From contig NZ_FUZP01000001.1 of NCBI RefSeq assembly GCF_900167575.1, positions 1,736,001 to 1,800,000 on the forward strand: a DNA stretch of 64,000 nucleotides, in the 5' to 3' direction. The position numbers and the translations under genes are program-made. The first letter of the stretch is position 1, and the number at the start of each line of letters is the position of its first letter. The notes beneath the pieces are model-generated. The model had not been told where the DNA came from. It made no database searches and saw only the letters and a program-made list of their open reading frames with translations. The DNA is from Okibacterium fritillariae. GTDB lineage: Bacteria > Actinomycetota > Actinomycetes > Actinomycetales > Microbacteriaceae. Below are positions 45,597-54,498 of the stretch, one piece after another.

Positions 45597-46646
45597 GTGG
45601 CAGAACGTTCCGCCTCACCGCGCATCGCGGTCGAGGAGCGCCTGTTCTCGCTCGTGCTCGCGCTGCTCGCCACCGAGCAGGGCCTCACGAAGACCGAGGT
45701 CCTGTCCACGGTGCAGGGGTACCGGCAGAAGTTCGTCGTCGGCGGGGACAACACGAGCCTCGAGCGTCAATTCGAGCGCGATAAAGACGACATCCGCGAA
45801 CTCGGCATCCCGCTCGAGACGATCGAGGCCCCCGAGAGTTCGGGCAACAACCAGTTGTTGCGCTATCTGATTCCCAAGGGCGCCTACGATCTGCCGGCCG
45901 ACATCACTTTCTCGTCGGCCGAGATCGCGATGCTGTCGCTCGCGGCCACCGTCTGGCGCCAGGGTTCGATGTCGGGGGAGTCGCAGCGCGCGATTCTCAA
46001 ACTCCGGTCGCTCGGCATCGAGTCGACCGAACCCGTGATCGGCTATGCGCCGCGCGTGCGCACCCGTGAGAACGCCTTCGACCCCCTGCGCACGGCGCTC
46101 GACCGGCACCAGGTGGTGACGTTCGTCTACGTCAAACCCGGAGGGAGTGCGCCGCGCCTACGCACCGTGCATCCCCTCGCGCTCGTGCAGTATCGCGGCC
46201 GCTGGCATCTGTCGGCCTACGACGAGGGTGTGGAAGACCGCCGCACGTTCCTGCTCTCGCGCATCGTCGGCGTGGTGAAGGTGAAGAACCGCACGTTCGA
46301 GGCGCCGACCGAGACCGGGCTGGCCGAACGCGCTCTCGACGAACTCGACGCGCTCTGGCAGGCGAACGTGGCACGCGTGCGCGTGACCCCGGGCAGCGAC
46401 GCCGAGGCCCGACTCGGCAAACGCGGCACCCGTGTCGATGCAGGTACCGATGCGAATGCGGATGCCGGCGGGTCCACGATCGAGCTGCACTACACGGACG
46501 TCGACCTGCTCGCCGACGAGCTCGCGGGCTACGGGCCCGAGGCCGAAGCCGTGTCGCCCGAGCGACTGAGGGCGGGCGTCATCGCCCGGCACCGTCGCAC
46601 GCTCGAGGCACACGCACCCACCGAGGGAGGCCGTCATGGCAACTAG
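45597..46646 (+). CDS. pafB: WYL-domain transcriptional regulator PafB
   Basis: 349 residues from GTG with GGGGAG 6 nt upstream. An N-terminal winged helix-turn-helix (about 10-75) is followed by a WYL domain with LVQYRGRWHLSAYD near 198, and a C-terminal extension. PafB pairs with PafC; in mycobacteria the pair activates the LexA-independent DNA-damage response. pafC starts 11 bp before the pafB stop, so they are coupled. A Asp/Ala/Gly-rich linker near 285 is not conserved. Confidence 0.9.
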   Translation: MAERSASPRIAVEERLFSLVLALLATEQGLTKTEVLSTVQGYRQKFVVGGDNTSLERQFERDKDDIRELGIPLETIEAPESSGNNQLLRYLIPKGAYDLPADITFSSAEIAMLSLAATVWRQGSMSGESQRAILKLRSLGIESTEPVIGYAPRVRTRENAFDPLRTALDRHQVVTFVYVKPGGSAPRLRTVHPLALVQYRGRWHLSAYDEGVEDRRTFLLSRIVGVVKVKNRTFEAPTETGLAERALDELDALWQANVARVRVTPGSDAEARLGKRGTRVDAGTDANADAGGSTIELHYTDVDLLADELAGYGPEAEAVSPERLRAGVIARHRRTLEAHAPTEGGRHGN

Positions 46647-47628
46647 AACCCCGGCCCCGCAGGCCCGAGACAAACTCGCCTTCCTGCTGTCGTTCGTTCC
46701 CTACCTGATGGACATCGAGCGCGTGAGCGTGGCGGATGCCGCGGCGCACTTCGGCGTGCCCGCCGAGCAGATCCGCCAGTCCGTGCGCCTGATCGCGGTG
46801 TCGGGCGTGCCCGGCGAGACCACGTCCTACCAACACGAAGACCTCTTCGACATCGACTGGACGGCCTTCGAGGAGCACGACGAGATCGCGCTCACCCACC
46901 AGGTCGCCATCGACGACTCGCCCCGGTTCTCGGCGCGCGAGGCCGCCGCGCTGATCGCGGGCCTGCAATACCTGTCGGCCCTGCCGGGTCAGAACGATCG
47001 CGCCGTGCTCGACTCGCTGCTGCTCAAGCTGTCGCGCGGCGCCTCGGGCGTGCCGAGCGAGGTGCTGGTCGGCCGCGCCGTAGTCGACTCCTCGCTCGAC
47101 GAGATCCGCGCCGCCCTCACCGACGGCCGACGAATCGAGTTCGTCTACCTCAACTCGCGCGGCGAACGAGAGGTGCGCTCGGTCGACCCGCTGCGCATCG
47201 AATCCGTCGACGAGGACTGGTACGTGCGCGGCTGGGATCACGCGCGCCGGGGCGTGCGCACGTTCCGGCTCGACCGGTTGTCCGAACTGCGCACGACGGA
47301 CATCCCGATCACGAAGACGCCCGCCGACGTCGCGCTGCCCGAGACGCTGTTCGAAGGGTCGGACGAGGACCTCGCGGTATTGATCGAGGTCGAGGCCGAC
47401 TCGGTTCCGCTCATCGCCGAGTACATCGCACCCGACACGCAGCCGGTGCCGCACGGCTCCCGTGTGCGCGTCGAGCTGCGGTTGGCGCACTACCACGGCC
47501 TCAAGCGCCTGGTGGCGAGCCTGCCGGGGGTGGTGCAGGTGCTCGAGCCCGACGAGGCGCGGGATGCGGTGGCCGAATGGTCGAGGCAGGCGCTCGAGCG
47601 CTATGGCGAGGCATCCTCAGTCTCGTAA
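46636..47628 (+). CDS. pafC: WYL-domain transcriptional regulator PafC
   Basis: 330 residues, helix-turn-helix at about 10-60, then a WYL domain with EDWYVRGWDHARRGVRTFRLDRL near 200 and the C-terminal extension. It forms a heteromeric regulator with PafB. In most actinobacteria pafBC lies next to the Tat genes, as here: tatA begins 97 bp downstream. Confidence 0.9.
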   Translation: MATRTPAPQARDKLAFLLSFVPYLMDIERVSVADAAAHFGVPAEQIRQSVRLIAVSGVPGETTSYQHEDLFDIDWTAFEEHDEIALTHQVAIDDSPRFSAREAAALIAGLQYLSALPGQNDRAVLDSLLLKLSRGASGVPSEVLVGRAVVDSSLDEIRAALTDGRRIEFVYLNSRGEREVRSVDPLRIESVDEDWYVRGWDHARRGVRTFRLDRLSELRTTDIPITKTPADVALPETLFEGSDEDLAVLIEVEADSVPLIAEYIAPDTQPVPHGSRVRVELRLAHYHGLKRLVASLPGVVQVLEPDEARDAVAEWSRQALERYGEASSVS

Positions 47629-47725
47629 AGCGCTGCGGCCGCTCACCGAGAGACTACGCAGAATCGGGCGGTCATGGGCGCCGCGGGTTAGACTGGAACG
47701 AACTTCGACAGTCAAGGAACGAATC

Positions 47726-48124
47726 ATGGGTATTTTCGGCAACCTGACCGGATGGCACCTTCTCGCCATCGTCTTCCTCGTATTGCTTTTGTTCGGTGCT
47801 CCGAAGCTTCCGGGCCTCGCCAAGAGCGTCGGGCAGTCCCTCAAGATCTTCAAGAACGAGGTGAAGAGCGACAAGGTCGATGGCGACCACGCCGCTGCCG
47901 CCGATGCGCAGGTGCCCACGCAGCAGCCGACCGCGCAGCAGGCCCCCGTTCAGCAGGCGCCGGCTCAGCAGCCGGTTGCGCAGCCGTACGTTGCACCGCA
48001 GGCACAGCAGGCACCGCAAGCCGAGCCCGCGCCCGTTCTGAGCGCACCGCCGGTCCAGCCGGCTCCTCACGGTGAGGCGACCTCGGCGGGCGCGCAGAAC
48101 GCCGAATCGCACCAGAAGAACTAG
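47726..48124 (+). CDS. tatA: Twin-arginine translocase subunit TatA
   Basis: 132 residues. A single transmembrane helix near residues 5-23 (WHLLAIVFLVLLLFGAPKLP, with the FG-PKLP hinge) is followed by an amphipathic helix and a long Gln/Pro/Ala-rich tail with repeated QQAPVQQAPAQQP-type units. It forms the export pore with TatC for folded proteins. No tatB lies nearby; TatA may serve alone or tatB lie elsewhere. The tail is longer than in many relatives. Confidence 0.95.
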   Translation: MGIFGNLTGWHLLAIVFLVLLLFGAPKLPGLAKSVGQSLKIFKNEVKSDKVDGDHAAAADAQVPTQQPTAQQAPVQQAPAQQPVAQPYVAPQAQQAPQAEPAPVLSAPPVQPAPHGEATSAGAQNAESHQKN

Positions 48125-48125
48125 C

Positions 48126-48914
48126 GTGGCAACGGCCAAGCCGTCGAAAAACTCCGAAGGGCGTATGTCGTTCGGCGAGCATCTCGCCGAACTGCGCAAA
48201 CGCCTCTTCATCAGTGCCATCGCGATCCTGGTCGCGATGATTGTCGGCTTCATCATCTCGGAATGGCTGATCGACCAGATCGCCATCCCGATCACCGAGA
48301 TCGCCGAAGAGCGTGGCCGAGCCATCCTCAACTTCGACGCCATCACGGGCGCATTCGACCTGCGCATGAAGGTCGCGTTCACGGCGGGTCTCGTCATCTC
48401 GAGCCCGGTGTGGCTGTATCAGGTGTGGGCGTTCTTCGTGCCCGGCCTTACGCGCAAAGAGATCGCCTACGTGCTGGGCTTCTTCCTCTCGGCCATCCCG
48501 CTGTTCCTCGCGGGCTGCGCCGCCGGCTACTACGTGATGCCGCACATCGTCGAGCTGATGGTCGGGTTCACCCCGGCCGACGCGTCGAACTTCTTCAACG
48601 CGGCCATGTACTACGACTTCGTCCTAAAGCTCATCATCGCCGTGGGCATCGCGTTCGTGCTGCCCGTGTTCCTCGTGCTGCTGAACTTCGTCGGCGTGCT
48701 GAGCGCCGCCGCCATCATCAAGGGCTGGCGCGTGGCCGTGCTGGTCATCGCCCTCTTCTGCGCGATCGCGACTCCCGCCGCCGACCTCGTGTCGATGTTC
48801 CTGCTCGCCATCCCCATGGTGTTCCTCTACTTCGTGGCTTACGGAGTGGCCTACCTGCACGACCGACGGGCCGCCAAACGGCAGAAGGTCCGGGAAGCGG
48901 AGTTGGTCGGATGA
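48126..48914 (+). CDS. tatC: Twin-arginine translocase subunit TatC
   Basis: 262 residues, GTG start 1 bp after tatA's stop, with six predicted helices. The conserved SFGEHLAELRKRL N-terminus, the PVWLYQVWAFFVPGLTRKE loop and GIAFVLPVFLVLLNFVG are typical. It recognises twin-arginine signal peptides. The helicase gene downstream overlaps by 4 bp (ATGA). Confidence 0.96.
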   Translation: MATAKPSKNSEGRMSFGEHLAELRKRLFISAIAILVAMIVGFIISEWLIDQIAIPITEIAEERGRAILNFDAITGAFDLRMKVAFTAGLVISSPVWLYQVWAFFVPGLTRKEIAYVLGFFLSAIPLFLAGCAAGYYVMPHIVELMVGFTPADASNFFNAAMYYDFVLKLIIAVGIAFVLPVFLVLLNFVGVLSAAAIIKGWRVAVLVIALFCAIATPAADLVSMFLLAIPMVFLYFVAYGVAYLHDRRAAKRQKVREAELVG

Positions 48915-51340
48915 GTGACACCACGTTGTCTCCCTCGGAACGCTACGCGCGCGCCAAGAAGAACACCTCGCTCGTGCGCGGGTTTCGAGACCGCCTCGAC
49001 TTCGACCTGGATGCTTTCCAACTCGAAGCCTGCGCAAGCCTCGAGAAGGGGCGCAGCGTGCTCGTGGCCGCGCCGACCGGTGCCGGCAAGACCATCGTGG
49101 CCGAGTTCGCCGTCTACATGGCCATGGAACGCCGCTCCGACAAGGTCTTCTACACGGCGCCGATGAAGGCGCTCAGCAACCAGAAGTTCCAGGAGTTCGT
49201 CGCCGAGTACGGCCCCGAGAACGTGGGCCTGCTCACGGGCGACACCAACATCAACTCCAACGCGCGCATCGTCGTCATGACAACCGAAGTGCTGCGCAAC
49301 ATGCTCTATGCCGACAGCGCCCTGCTCACCGACCTGAGCTTCGTGGTCATGGACGAGGTGCACTACCTGGCCGACCGGTTCCGCGGCGCGGTCTGGGAGG
49401 AAGTCATCATCCATCTGCCGCAGCAGGTGCGACTCGTCTCGCTGAGCGCGACCGTGTCGAACGCCGAGGAATTCGGCGACTGGCTGCAGGCCGTGCGCGG
49501 TGAGACCGACGTCATCGTGTCGGAGGAGCGCCCGGTGCCCCTCGACCAGCACGTGCTCATGGGAACCAAGTTGATCGACCTGTTCGCGGCCCCGTCCCTC
49601 GCCGACACCCACCAGGTCAACCCCGAGCTCGTGCGCATGGCCCAGTTCGGCGGCCGCACGGTCTCCAACCGCCAACACAAGGATGTCTCGCGCTACAACC
49701 AGCGCCGCTCGCAGTATCACCGTCCCGAGCGCATGGACCGCGGCGAGGTCGCCCGCATGCTCGACGACCACAATCTGCTGCCCGCCATCTTCTTCGTCTT
49801 CAGCCGCGTGGGCTGCGATCAGGCCGTCAAACAGGTCCTGCGCTCGGGGGTGCGCCTCACCGAGACGCACGAGCGCGCCGAGATCCGAGAGATCGTCGAA
49901 GAGCGCTGCCGCACCCTGCTCGACGAAGACCTGGCCGTGCTCGGCTACTTCGAGTGGCTGGATGGCCTCGAGCGCGGCGTCGCGGCCCACCACGCCGGCA
50001 TGCTGCCCGCGTTCAAAGAGGTCGTCGAAGAACTCTTCCGCCGCAAGCTGGTCAAGGTCGTGTTCGCCACCGAGACGCTGGCGCTCGGCATCAACATGCC
50101 GGCCCGCACGGTCGTGCTCGAGAAGCTCGAGAAGTTCAACGGCGAGGCCCGCGTGCCCATCACGCCGGGGGAGTACACGCAGCTCACGGGCCGTGCCGGG
50201 CGTCGCGGCATCGATGTCGAGGGGCACGCCGTCATCCAGTGGCAGGAGGGGCTGCATCCGCAATCGGTGGCGTCGCTCGCGTCTCGTCGCACCTACCCGC
50301 TGAACTCCAGTTTCAAGCCGACCTACAACATGGCCGTGAACCTGATCGATCAGTTCGGCCGGTCTCGCACCCGCGACATCCTCGAATCGTCGTTCGCGCA
50401 GTTCCAGGCCGACCGCGCCGTGGTGTCGATCGCGCAGAAGGTGCGCGAGCAGCAGAAGACGCTCGAGGGCTATCAGAAGGCCATGGAATGCCACCTGGGC
50501 GACTTCGCCGAGTATGCGGCGATCCGACGCGAGCTGAGCGATCTTGAACGCAGCGGTGAGCGCACCTCCAACTATTCGAAGGCCGCGCAGCAGAGGCGCC
50601 AGACGGCCCTCGCCGATCTGCGCCAGCGGCTCAAGAGCCACCCGTGCCACGGATGCTCCGACCGCGAGAAGCACGCGCGCTGGGCCGAGCGCTGGTTCAA
50701 GCTCAAGAAGCAGACCGATCAGCTGGGTCGCCAGATCTCGACGCGCACAGGTGCCGTCGCCAAGATCTTCGACCGCGTGACCGACGTGCTGCTGAACTAC
50801 GAATACCTCGTGCGCGACCCCGACGGCGCCGTCGTGCTGAGCGCGGCCGGGCGCACCCTCAAGCGCATCTACGGCGAACGCGACCTGCTCGTGGCCGAAG
50901 CCCTGCGCCGCAACCTCTGGAACGACCTCGACCCGGCCAGCCTCGCCGCCATGGCCACGTGCATCGTGTTCGAACCGCGGCGCGACACCGGCAACCTGCC
51001 GGAGCGCTTCCTGCCGCGCGGCGCGTTCCGCGAGGCGCTGGCCCGCACCGAGGACATTTGGTCGCGCCTCGACGACTATGAGCGCGAGCACAAGCTGCCC
51101 GGCAGCGAACCGCTGGCCACCGGGCTCAGCACGGCCATGTATCACTGGGCGCGCGGGCACACCCTCGACTCGGTGCTGACCGAGGCCGACCTCGCCGCGG
51201 GCGACTTCGTGCGCTGGACGAAGCAGACCATCGACCTGCTCGACCAGCTGTCAATCGTGGCCGACGGGGGAGTGGGACGCAACGCCCGAGCCGCCCTCGA
51301 GGCCATCCGCCGAGGAATCGTCGCCTACAGCACCGTGTGA
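48911..51340 (+). CDS. helY: Ski2-like DEVH-box RNA helicase
   Basis: 809 residues. Motif I is AAPTGAGKTIVAEF, DEVHYLADRF is the motif II (DEVH), then LSATVSNAEEFG (SAT motif) and QLTGRAGRRGIDVEG (motif VI), followed by a C-terminal helical and winged-helix region. Mycobacterial HelY is the closest well-known name. The ATG is coupled to the tatC stop, which rules out a longer frame running through tatC in another phase. The function is RNA unwinding, substrate unknown. Confidence 0.92.
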   Translation: MSDTTLSPSERYARAKKNTSLVRGFRDRLDFDLDAFQLEACASLEKGRSVLVAAPTGAGKTIVAEFAVYMAMERRSDKVFYTAPMKALSNQKFQEFVAEYGPENVGLLTGDTNINSNARIVVMTTEVLRNMLYADSALLTDLSFVVMDEVHYLADRFRGAVWEEVIIHLPQQVRLVSLSATVSNAEEFGDWLQAVRGETDVIVSEERPVPLDQHVLMGTKLIDLFAAPSLADTHQVNPELVRMAQFGGRTVSNRQHKDVSRYNQRRSQYHRPERMDRGEVARMLDDHNLLPAIFFVFSRVGCDQAVKQVLRSGVRLTETHERAEIREIVEERCRTLLDEDLAVLGYFEWLDGLERGVAAHHAGMLPAFKEVVEELFRRKLVKVVFATETLALGINMPARTVVLEKLEKFNGEARVPITPGEYTQLTGRAGRRGIDVEGHAVIQWQEGLHPQSVASLASRRTYPLNSSFKPTYNMAVNLIDQFGRSRTRDILESSFAQFQADRAVVSIAQKVREQQKTLEGYQKAMECHLGDFAEYAAIRRELSDLERSGERTSNYSKAAQQRRQTALADLRQRLKSHPCHGCSDREKHARWAERWFKLKKQTDQLGRQISTRTGAVAKIFDRVTDVLLNYEYLVRDPDGAVVLSAAGRTLKRIYGERDLLVAEALRRNLWNDLDPASLAAMATCIVFEPRRDTGNLPERFLPRGAFREALARTEDIWSRLDDYEREHKLPGSEPLATGLSTAMYHWARGHTLDSVLTEADLAAGDFVRWTKQTIDLLDQLSIVADGGVGRNARAALEAIRRGIVAYSTV

Positions 51341-51391
51341 AGCGCGGCCGAGCGTCAGAATTCGTCCGGTTTCGCACCGTAGGCTGATCAG

Positions 51392-53008
51392 GTGAACTCC
51401 CGCTCTCCCCGGCCCATCCTTCCCCTCTGGGTCGCCCTCATCGTCGCGGCCGGCGCGGGCATCGTGCTCGACGGCGGTTTTCCCGACCTCGGCATCTGGC
51501 CGCTCACGTTCGTGGGCATCGCGCTCATCCTCGTGACGCTCATCGGCCGACGACTCGGTTCGGCGTTCCTCGTCGGATTCGTCGCCAGCCTCGCCTTCTA
51601 CCTCGTGCACGTGTCATGGACGGCGCTCTACCTCGGCCCCGTGCCCTGGGTCGCGCTCTCCACGCTCGAGTCGCTCTTCTTCGCGGCCGGCGCCATGCTG
51701 CTCACGCTCGCCTACCGCTGGGTGCCGCGCGTCTGGCCCCACCGCCTCGGCCGCTACCTCCTGCTGCCCCTCGTCGTCGCGGGCCTCTGGACGCTGCGCG
51801 AAGAGATCGTCAGCACCTGGCCCTACGGCGGCTTCGCCTGGGGCCGTGTGGCGCTCAGCCAGTCCGAGAGCCCGCTCGCCGGCGTCGTCGCCTGGACGGG
51901 CGTGTCGGGCCTCAGCTTCCTCATGGTGCTGCTCGTGGCCGTGCTCGTCGAGATCGTGCGCACGCCGCGCGAGAACACCATCGGGTGGGATGTCCGGGGC
52001 CGCCGTCCCGCGTTCACCGGATCGGCCACGGCAGGGGTCGCCGCGCGCGTCGGCTACCTTCCGCGCATCACGGCCGCGGTCGCCGCGATCACGGTGCTGT
52101 TCGCCATCCCGTTGTGGCCCGTGGCACAGACGGGGACGACGACGATCGCCGCGGTTCAGGGTAACGGCAAGGCGGGATACTTCGACGGGGCCGCACCGGG
52201 CGATGTGCTGGCGGCTCAAGCATCCGCGACTCTGGCGCTCATCGACAAGAACGTGCAGCCCGACATGGTCGTGTGGCCCGAGAACGGCAGCGACCTGAAC
52301 CCGCTCGAGAACAAGCAGGCGGCCGACGTGCTCGACTACCTGGGCAACGCGCTGCAGGCGCCCCTCGTGGTCGGAACGATCACCGAGAACGGTGGCAAGT
52401 ACTACAACTCGTCGCTGCTGTGGGAGCCGGGCTTTGGCTCGACCGACCAATACGACAAGAAGCATCCCGTGCCGTTCGGTGAGTATGTGCCGGACCGCGC
52501 GTTCTGGGAGCCCTTCGCGCCCGACCTGATCGGCCTCATCCAGCGCGAGTACACCCCGGGCACGCGCGACAACGTCTTCGACATCGGCGGCGTCGTGGCG
52601 GGCCTGTCGATCTGCTTCGACATCGCGGATGACGCGCTCACCCGGGATGCCGTGCGAGACGGTGCCGAGGTCATCCTCGCCCAGACCAACAATGCCGACT
52701 TCGGGCGCACCGACGAGAATCAGCAGCAGCTGGCCATCGCGCGTCTGCGCAGCATCGAGACGGCGCGCAGCCTCGTGAACATCTCGACCGTGGGCACGAG
52801 CCAGATGATCGGACCGCGGGGAGAGACGCTCAGCGAGATCCCCGCCTACGAACCCGGTTCGATGGTGGCGACGCTGCCGCTCGTGTCGACGATCACGCCC
52901 GCGATGGCGTTCGGCGCCCAGCTCGCGTGGTTCGTGTCGCTCGGCGGGTTGTTGGGGCTCATCGTCGCCGGAATCTCGCAGCGGCCGTCTCGCCGCCGTC
53001 GTGGCTGA
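51392..53008 (+). CDS. lnt: Apolipoprotein N-acyltransferase
   Basis: 538 residues, GTG start. About seven N-terminal helices are followed by a carbon-nitrogen hydrolase domain exposed outside the membrane. The catalytic triad is Glu in VVWPENGSDLNP, Lys in YDKKHPVPFGEYVP and Cys in LSICFDIADD. It N-acylates the cysteine of lipoproteins. A lipoprotein gene (44650) is in this window. rbpA is convergent; the lnt-rbpA neighbourhood is common in actinobacteria. Confidence 0.94.
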   Translation: MNSRSPRPILPLWVALIVAAGAGIVLDGGFPDLGIWPLTFVGIALILVTLIGRRLGSAFLVGFVASLAFYLVHVSWTALYLGPVPWVALSTLESLFFAAGAMLLTLAYRWVPRVWPHRLGRYLLLPLVVAGLWTLREEIVSTWPYGGFAWGRVALSQSESPLAGVVAWTGVSGLSFLMVLLVAVLVEIVRTPRENTIGWDVRGRRPAFTGSATAGVAARVGYLPRITAAVAAITVLFAIPLWPVAQTGTTTIAAVQGNGKAGYFDGAAPGDVLAAQASATLALIDKNVQPDMVVWPENGSDLNPLENKQAADVLDYLGNALQAPLVVGTITENGGKYYNSSLLWEPGFGSTDQYDKKHPVPFGEYVPDRAFWEPFAPDLIGLIQREYTPGTRDNVFDIGGVVAGLSICFDIADDALTRDAVRDGAEVILAQTNNADFGRTDENQQQLAIARLRSIETARSLVNISTVGTSQMIGPRGETLSEIPAYEPGSMVATLPLVSTITPAMAFGAQLAWFVSLGGLLGLIVAGISQRPSRRRRG

Positions 53009-53122
53009 GTAGTCCGCGACGGGCGTCGCGCAGTCCGCGCCCCGAACAGCGGTCGGCGAGGACAGAAGCTTTCTGCGCTGCCGTCGAGAGGCGGGCCGGT
53101 TCCCGCCGACGGGCACACAAAA

Positions 53123-53155
53123 ACCGCGGTCTCGCCGGGAGGCGACGACCGCGGT
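53123..53155. terminator. Terminator between lnt and rbpA
   Basis: ACCGCGGTCTCGCC pairs with GGCGA-C-GACCGCGGT (one bulged C) around GGGA, preceded by AAAA on the plus strand. It lies between converging genes. Confidence 0.7.
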
Positions 53156-53177
53156 CGATGAGTAGGGAACGTGCCGG

Positions 53178-53537
53178 CTACGCGATCTTCTGACCGCGAC
53201 GGGCGCGCAAGAAGTTCAGACGCTCCTGCAGAAGCTCTTCGAGCTCCGCTTCGGTCCGGCGTTCGAGCAGCATGTCCCAGTGGGTGCGTGCCTGCTTCGG
53301 GTCGGCCCGCGTGAGCTGAATCGGCTCCGAACCGATCATCAGCACGGCCTCGCTGCTGCAGTGACGGCATTCCCACGTTTCCGGCGCCTCGGCGTCGGCC
53401 GCGAAGTACAGCGACGTCTCCTTGTTACAAACCGGGCACAGATAGCTGTGGTGGGTTCGTTCCGAAAAAATGACGCCCTCTTCGCTCTGTAGGCTCTGGG
53501 CGCCCAGGCGCATTCCGCGCAAACTGCGATCTGCCAT
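53178..53537 (-). CDS. rbpA: RNA polymerase-binding protein RbpA (zinc-binding form)
   Basis: 119 residues starting MADRSLRGMRLGAQSLQSEEG. The zinc site is Cys34-x2-Cys37 and Cys57-x2-Cys60, and the sigma-interaction domain is RTHWDMLLERRTEAELEELL. RbpA binds RNA polymerase and principal sigma factors and supports open-complex formation. It sits beside lnt as in other actinobacteria, so it is the orthologue of the characterised protein, in contrast to the paralogue at 1631-2002. AGAGGAG lies about 8 nt before the ATG. Confidence 0.95.
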   Translation of the reverse strand: MADRSLRGMRLGAQSLQSEEGVIFSERTHHSYLCPVCNKETSLYFAADAEAPETWECRHCSSEAVLMIGSEPIQLTRADPKQARTHWDMLLERRTEAELEELLQERLNFLRARRGQKIA

Positions 53538-53619
53538 TGTGTGGTCTCCTCTCGCGATGCATGCTCAGTTATAAACCCCCAAGCTGTGCGGGAGCTTCCC
53601 GGGGGCCGCTTTCTCCCAG

Positions 53620-54492
53620 TCAACTGCCAGTGTGAGGGGGCCCCAAAGCTTCGAAGACGTCGAGCACGTCAACGACGGCGCGCGCGACATCCGGTCGGTC
53701 GGTGACGATGCCGTCGACGCCCAGGGTGAGCAGGCGGCGGATGTCGGCGCGCTCGTTCACGGTCCACACGTGCACCTCGAGGCCGGCGCCGTGCAGTGTG
53801 GTGAGGAGAGGCGACGTGACGAGGGGGAGGGGACCGGCCCGCTCGGGGATCTGCAGGGCGAGGACCGTGCCGGGGAGGAGCCGTGTCACCGCGCGCACGA
53901 GGGCGGGGCGACCTGTCGAGGCGGCGAGCAGGAGGACGGCCGTGCCGATGGAGGACGCGGATGTCGCGATGCCGGGGAGGAGGCGCACGGCGCGCACCCG
54001 GGATGCCTCGGAGAAGGACGTGAGGAGGACGCGATCGGCTGCCCCCGCGCGCCAGACCTGTTTCGCCGTGGCGACGACGGCGTCGGGCGCCTTGAGGTCG
54101 AGGTTCCAGAGAGCGTCGGGGAAGGCATCCAGCGCCTCGGCGACGGTCGGGATGCGGTGGCCACCGCCCAGGTCGACGCGGCGCACCTCGGCAAGCGTGA
54201 GGGAACGGATGGCTCGGCCGGAGAACAGGGCCCCGGTCTCGGGCATTGCCGGGATTGAACGGCCGGCACCATCGGAAGCGTCGCCGACCGGCAGGCACTC
54301 GTCGTGGAAAAGCACGGGGATACCGTCGCGGGTGGCTCGGACATCCGATTCGAGGTGTGTCGCGCCGGCGTCGAGGGCGGCCCGGAAGGCAGCGAGCGTG
54401 TTGCCGGGCACACCGTCGGCGAAGCCCCGATGCGCGAAAACGCGTGGCCCCGCGGCATCGAGATACCGTGAGACCACGCGTGGACGCTGCAT
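53620..54492 (-). CDS. Glycerophosphodiester phosphodiesterase family protein
   Basis: 290 residues. The GDPD motifs are FAHRGFADGVPGNTL (catalytic His), LESDVRATRDGIPVLFHDE (metal Glu/Asp, second His) and the C-terminal VWTVNERADIRRLLTLGVDGIVTDRP. It hydrolyses glycerophosphodiesters to glycerol 3-phosphate and an alcohol. No signal peptide, so probably cytosolic. It follows the SPFH gene by 6 bp, forming an operon nfeD-SPFH-gdpD on the minus strand. Confidence 0.92.
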   Translation of the reverse strand: MQRPRVVSRYLDAAGPRVFAHRGFADGVPGNTLAAFRAALDAGATHLESDVRATRDGIPVLFHDECLPVGDASDGAGRSIPAMPETGALFSGRAIRSLTLAEVRRVDLGGGHRIPTVAEALDAFPDALWNLDLKAPDAVVATAKQVWRAGAADRVLLTSFSEASRVRAVRLLPGIATSASSIGTAVLLLAASTGRPALVRAVTRLLPGTVLALQIPERAGPLPLVTSPLLTTLHGAGLEVHVWTVNERADIRRLLTLGVDGIVTDRPDVARAVVDVLDVFEALGPPHTGS

Positions 54493-54498
54493 GATCGG

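Noticed and set aside
48263-51340. A 1025-codon version of the Ski2-like helicase
   Set aside because: The extra N-terminal 216 codons overlap tatC in another frame and are arginine-rich. ATG 48911, overlapping the tatC stop by 4 bp, gives the standard helicase N-terminus.
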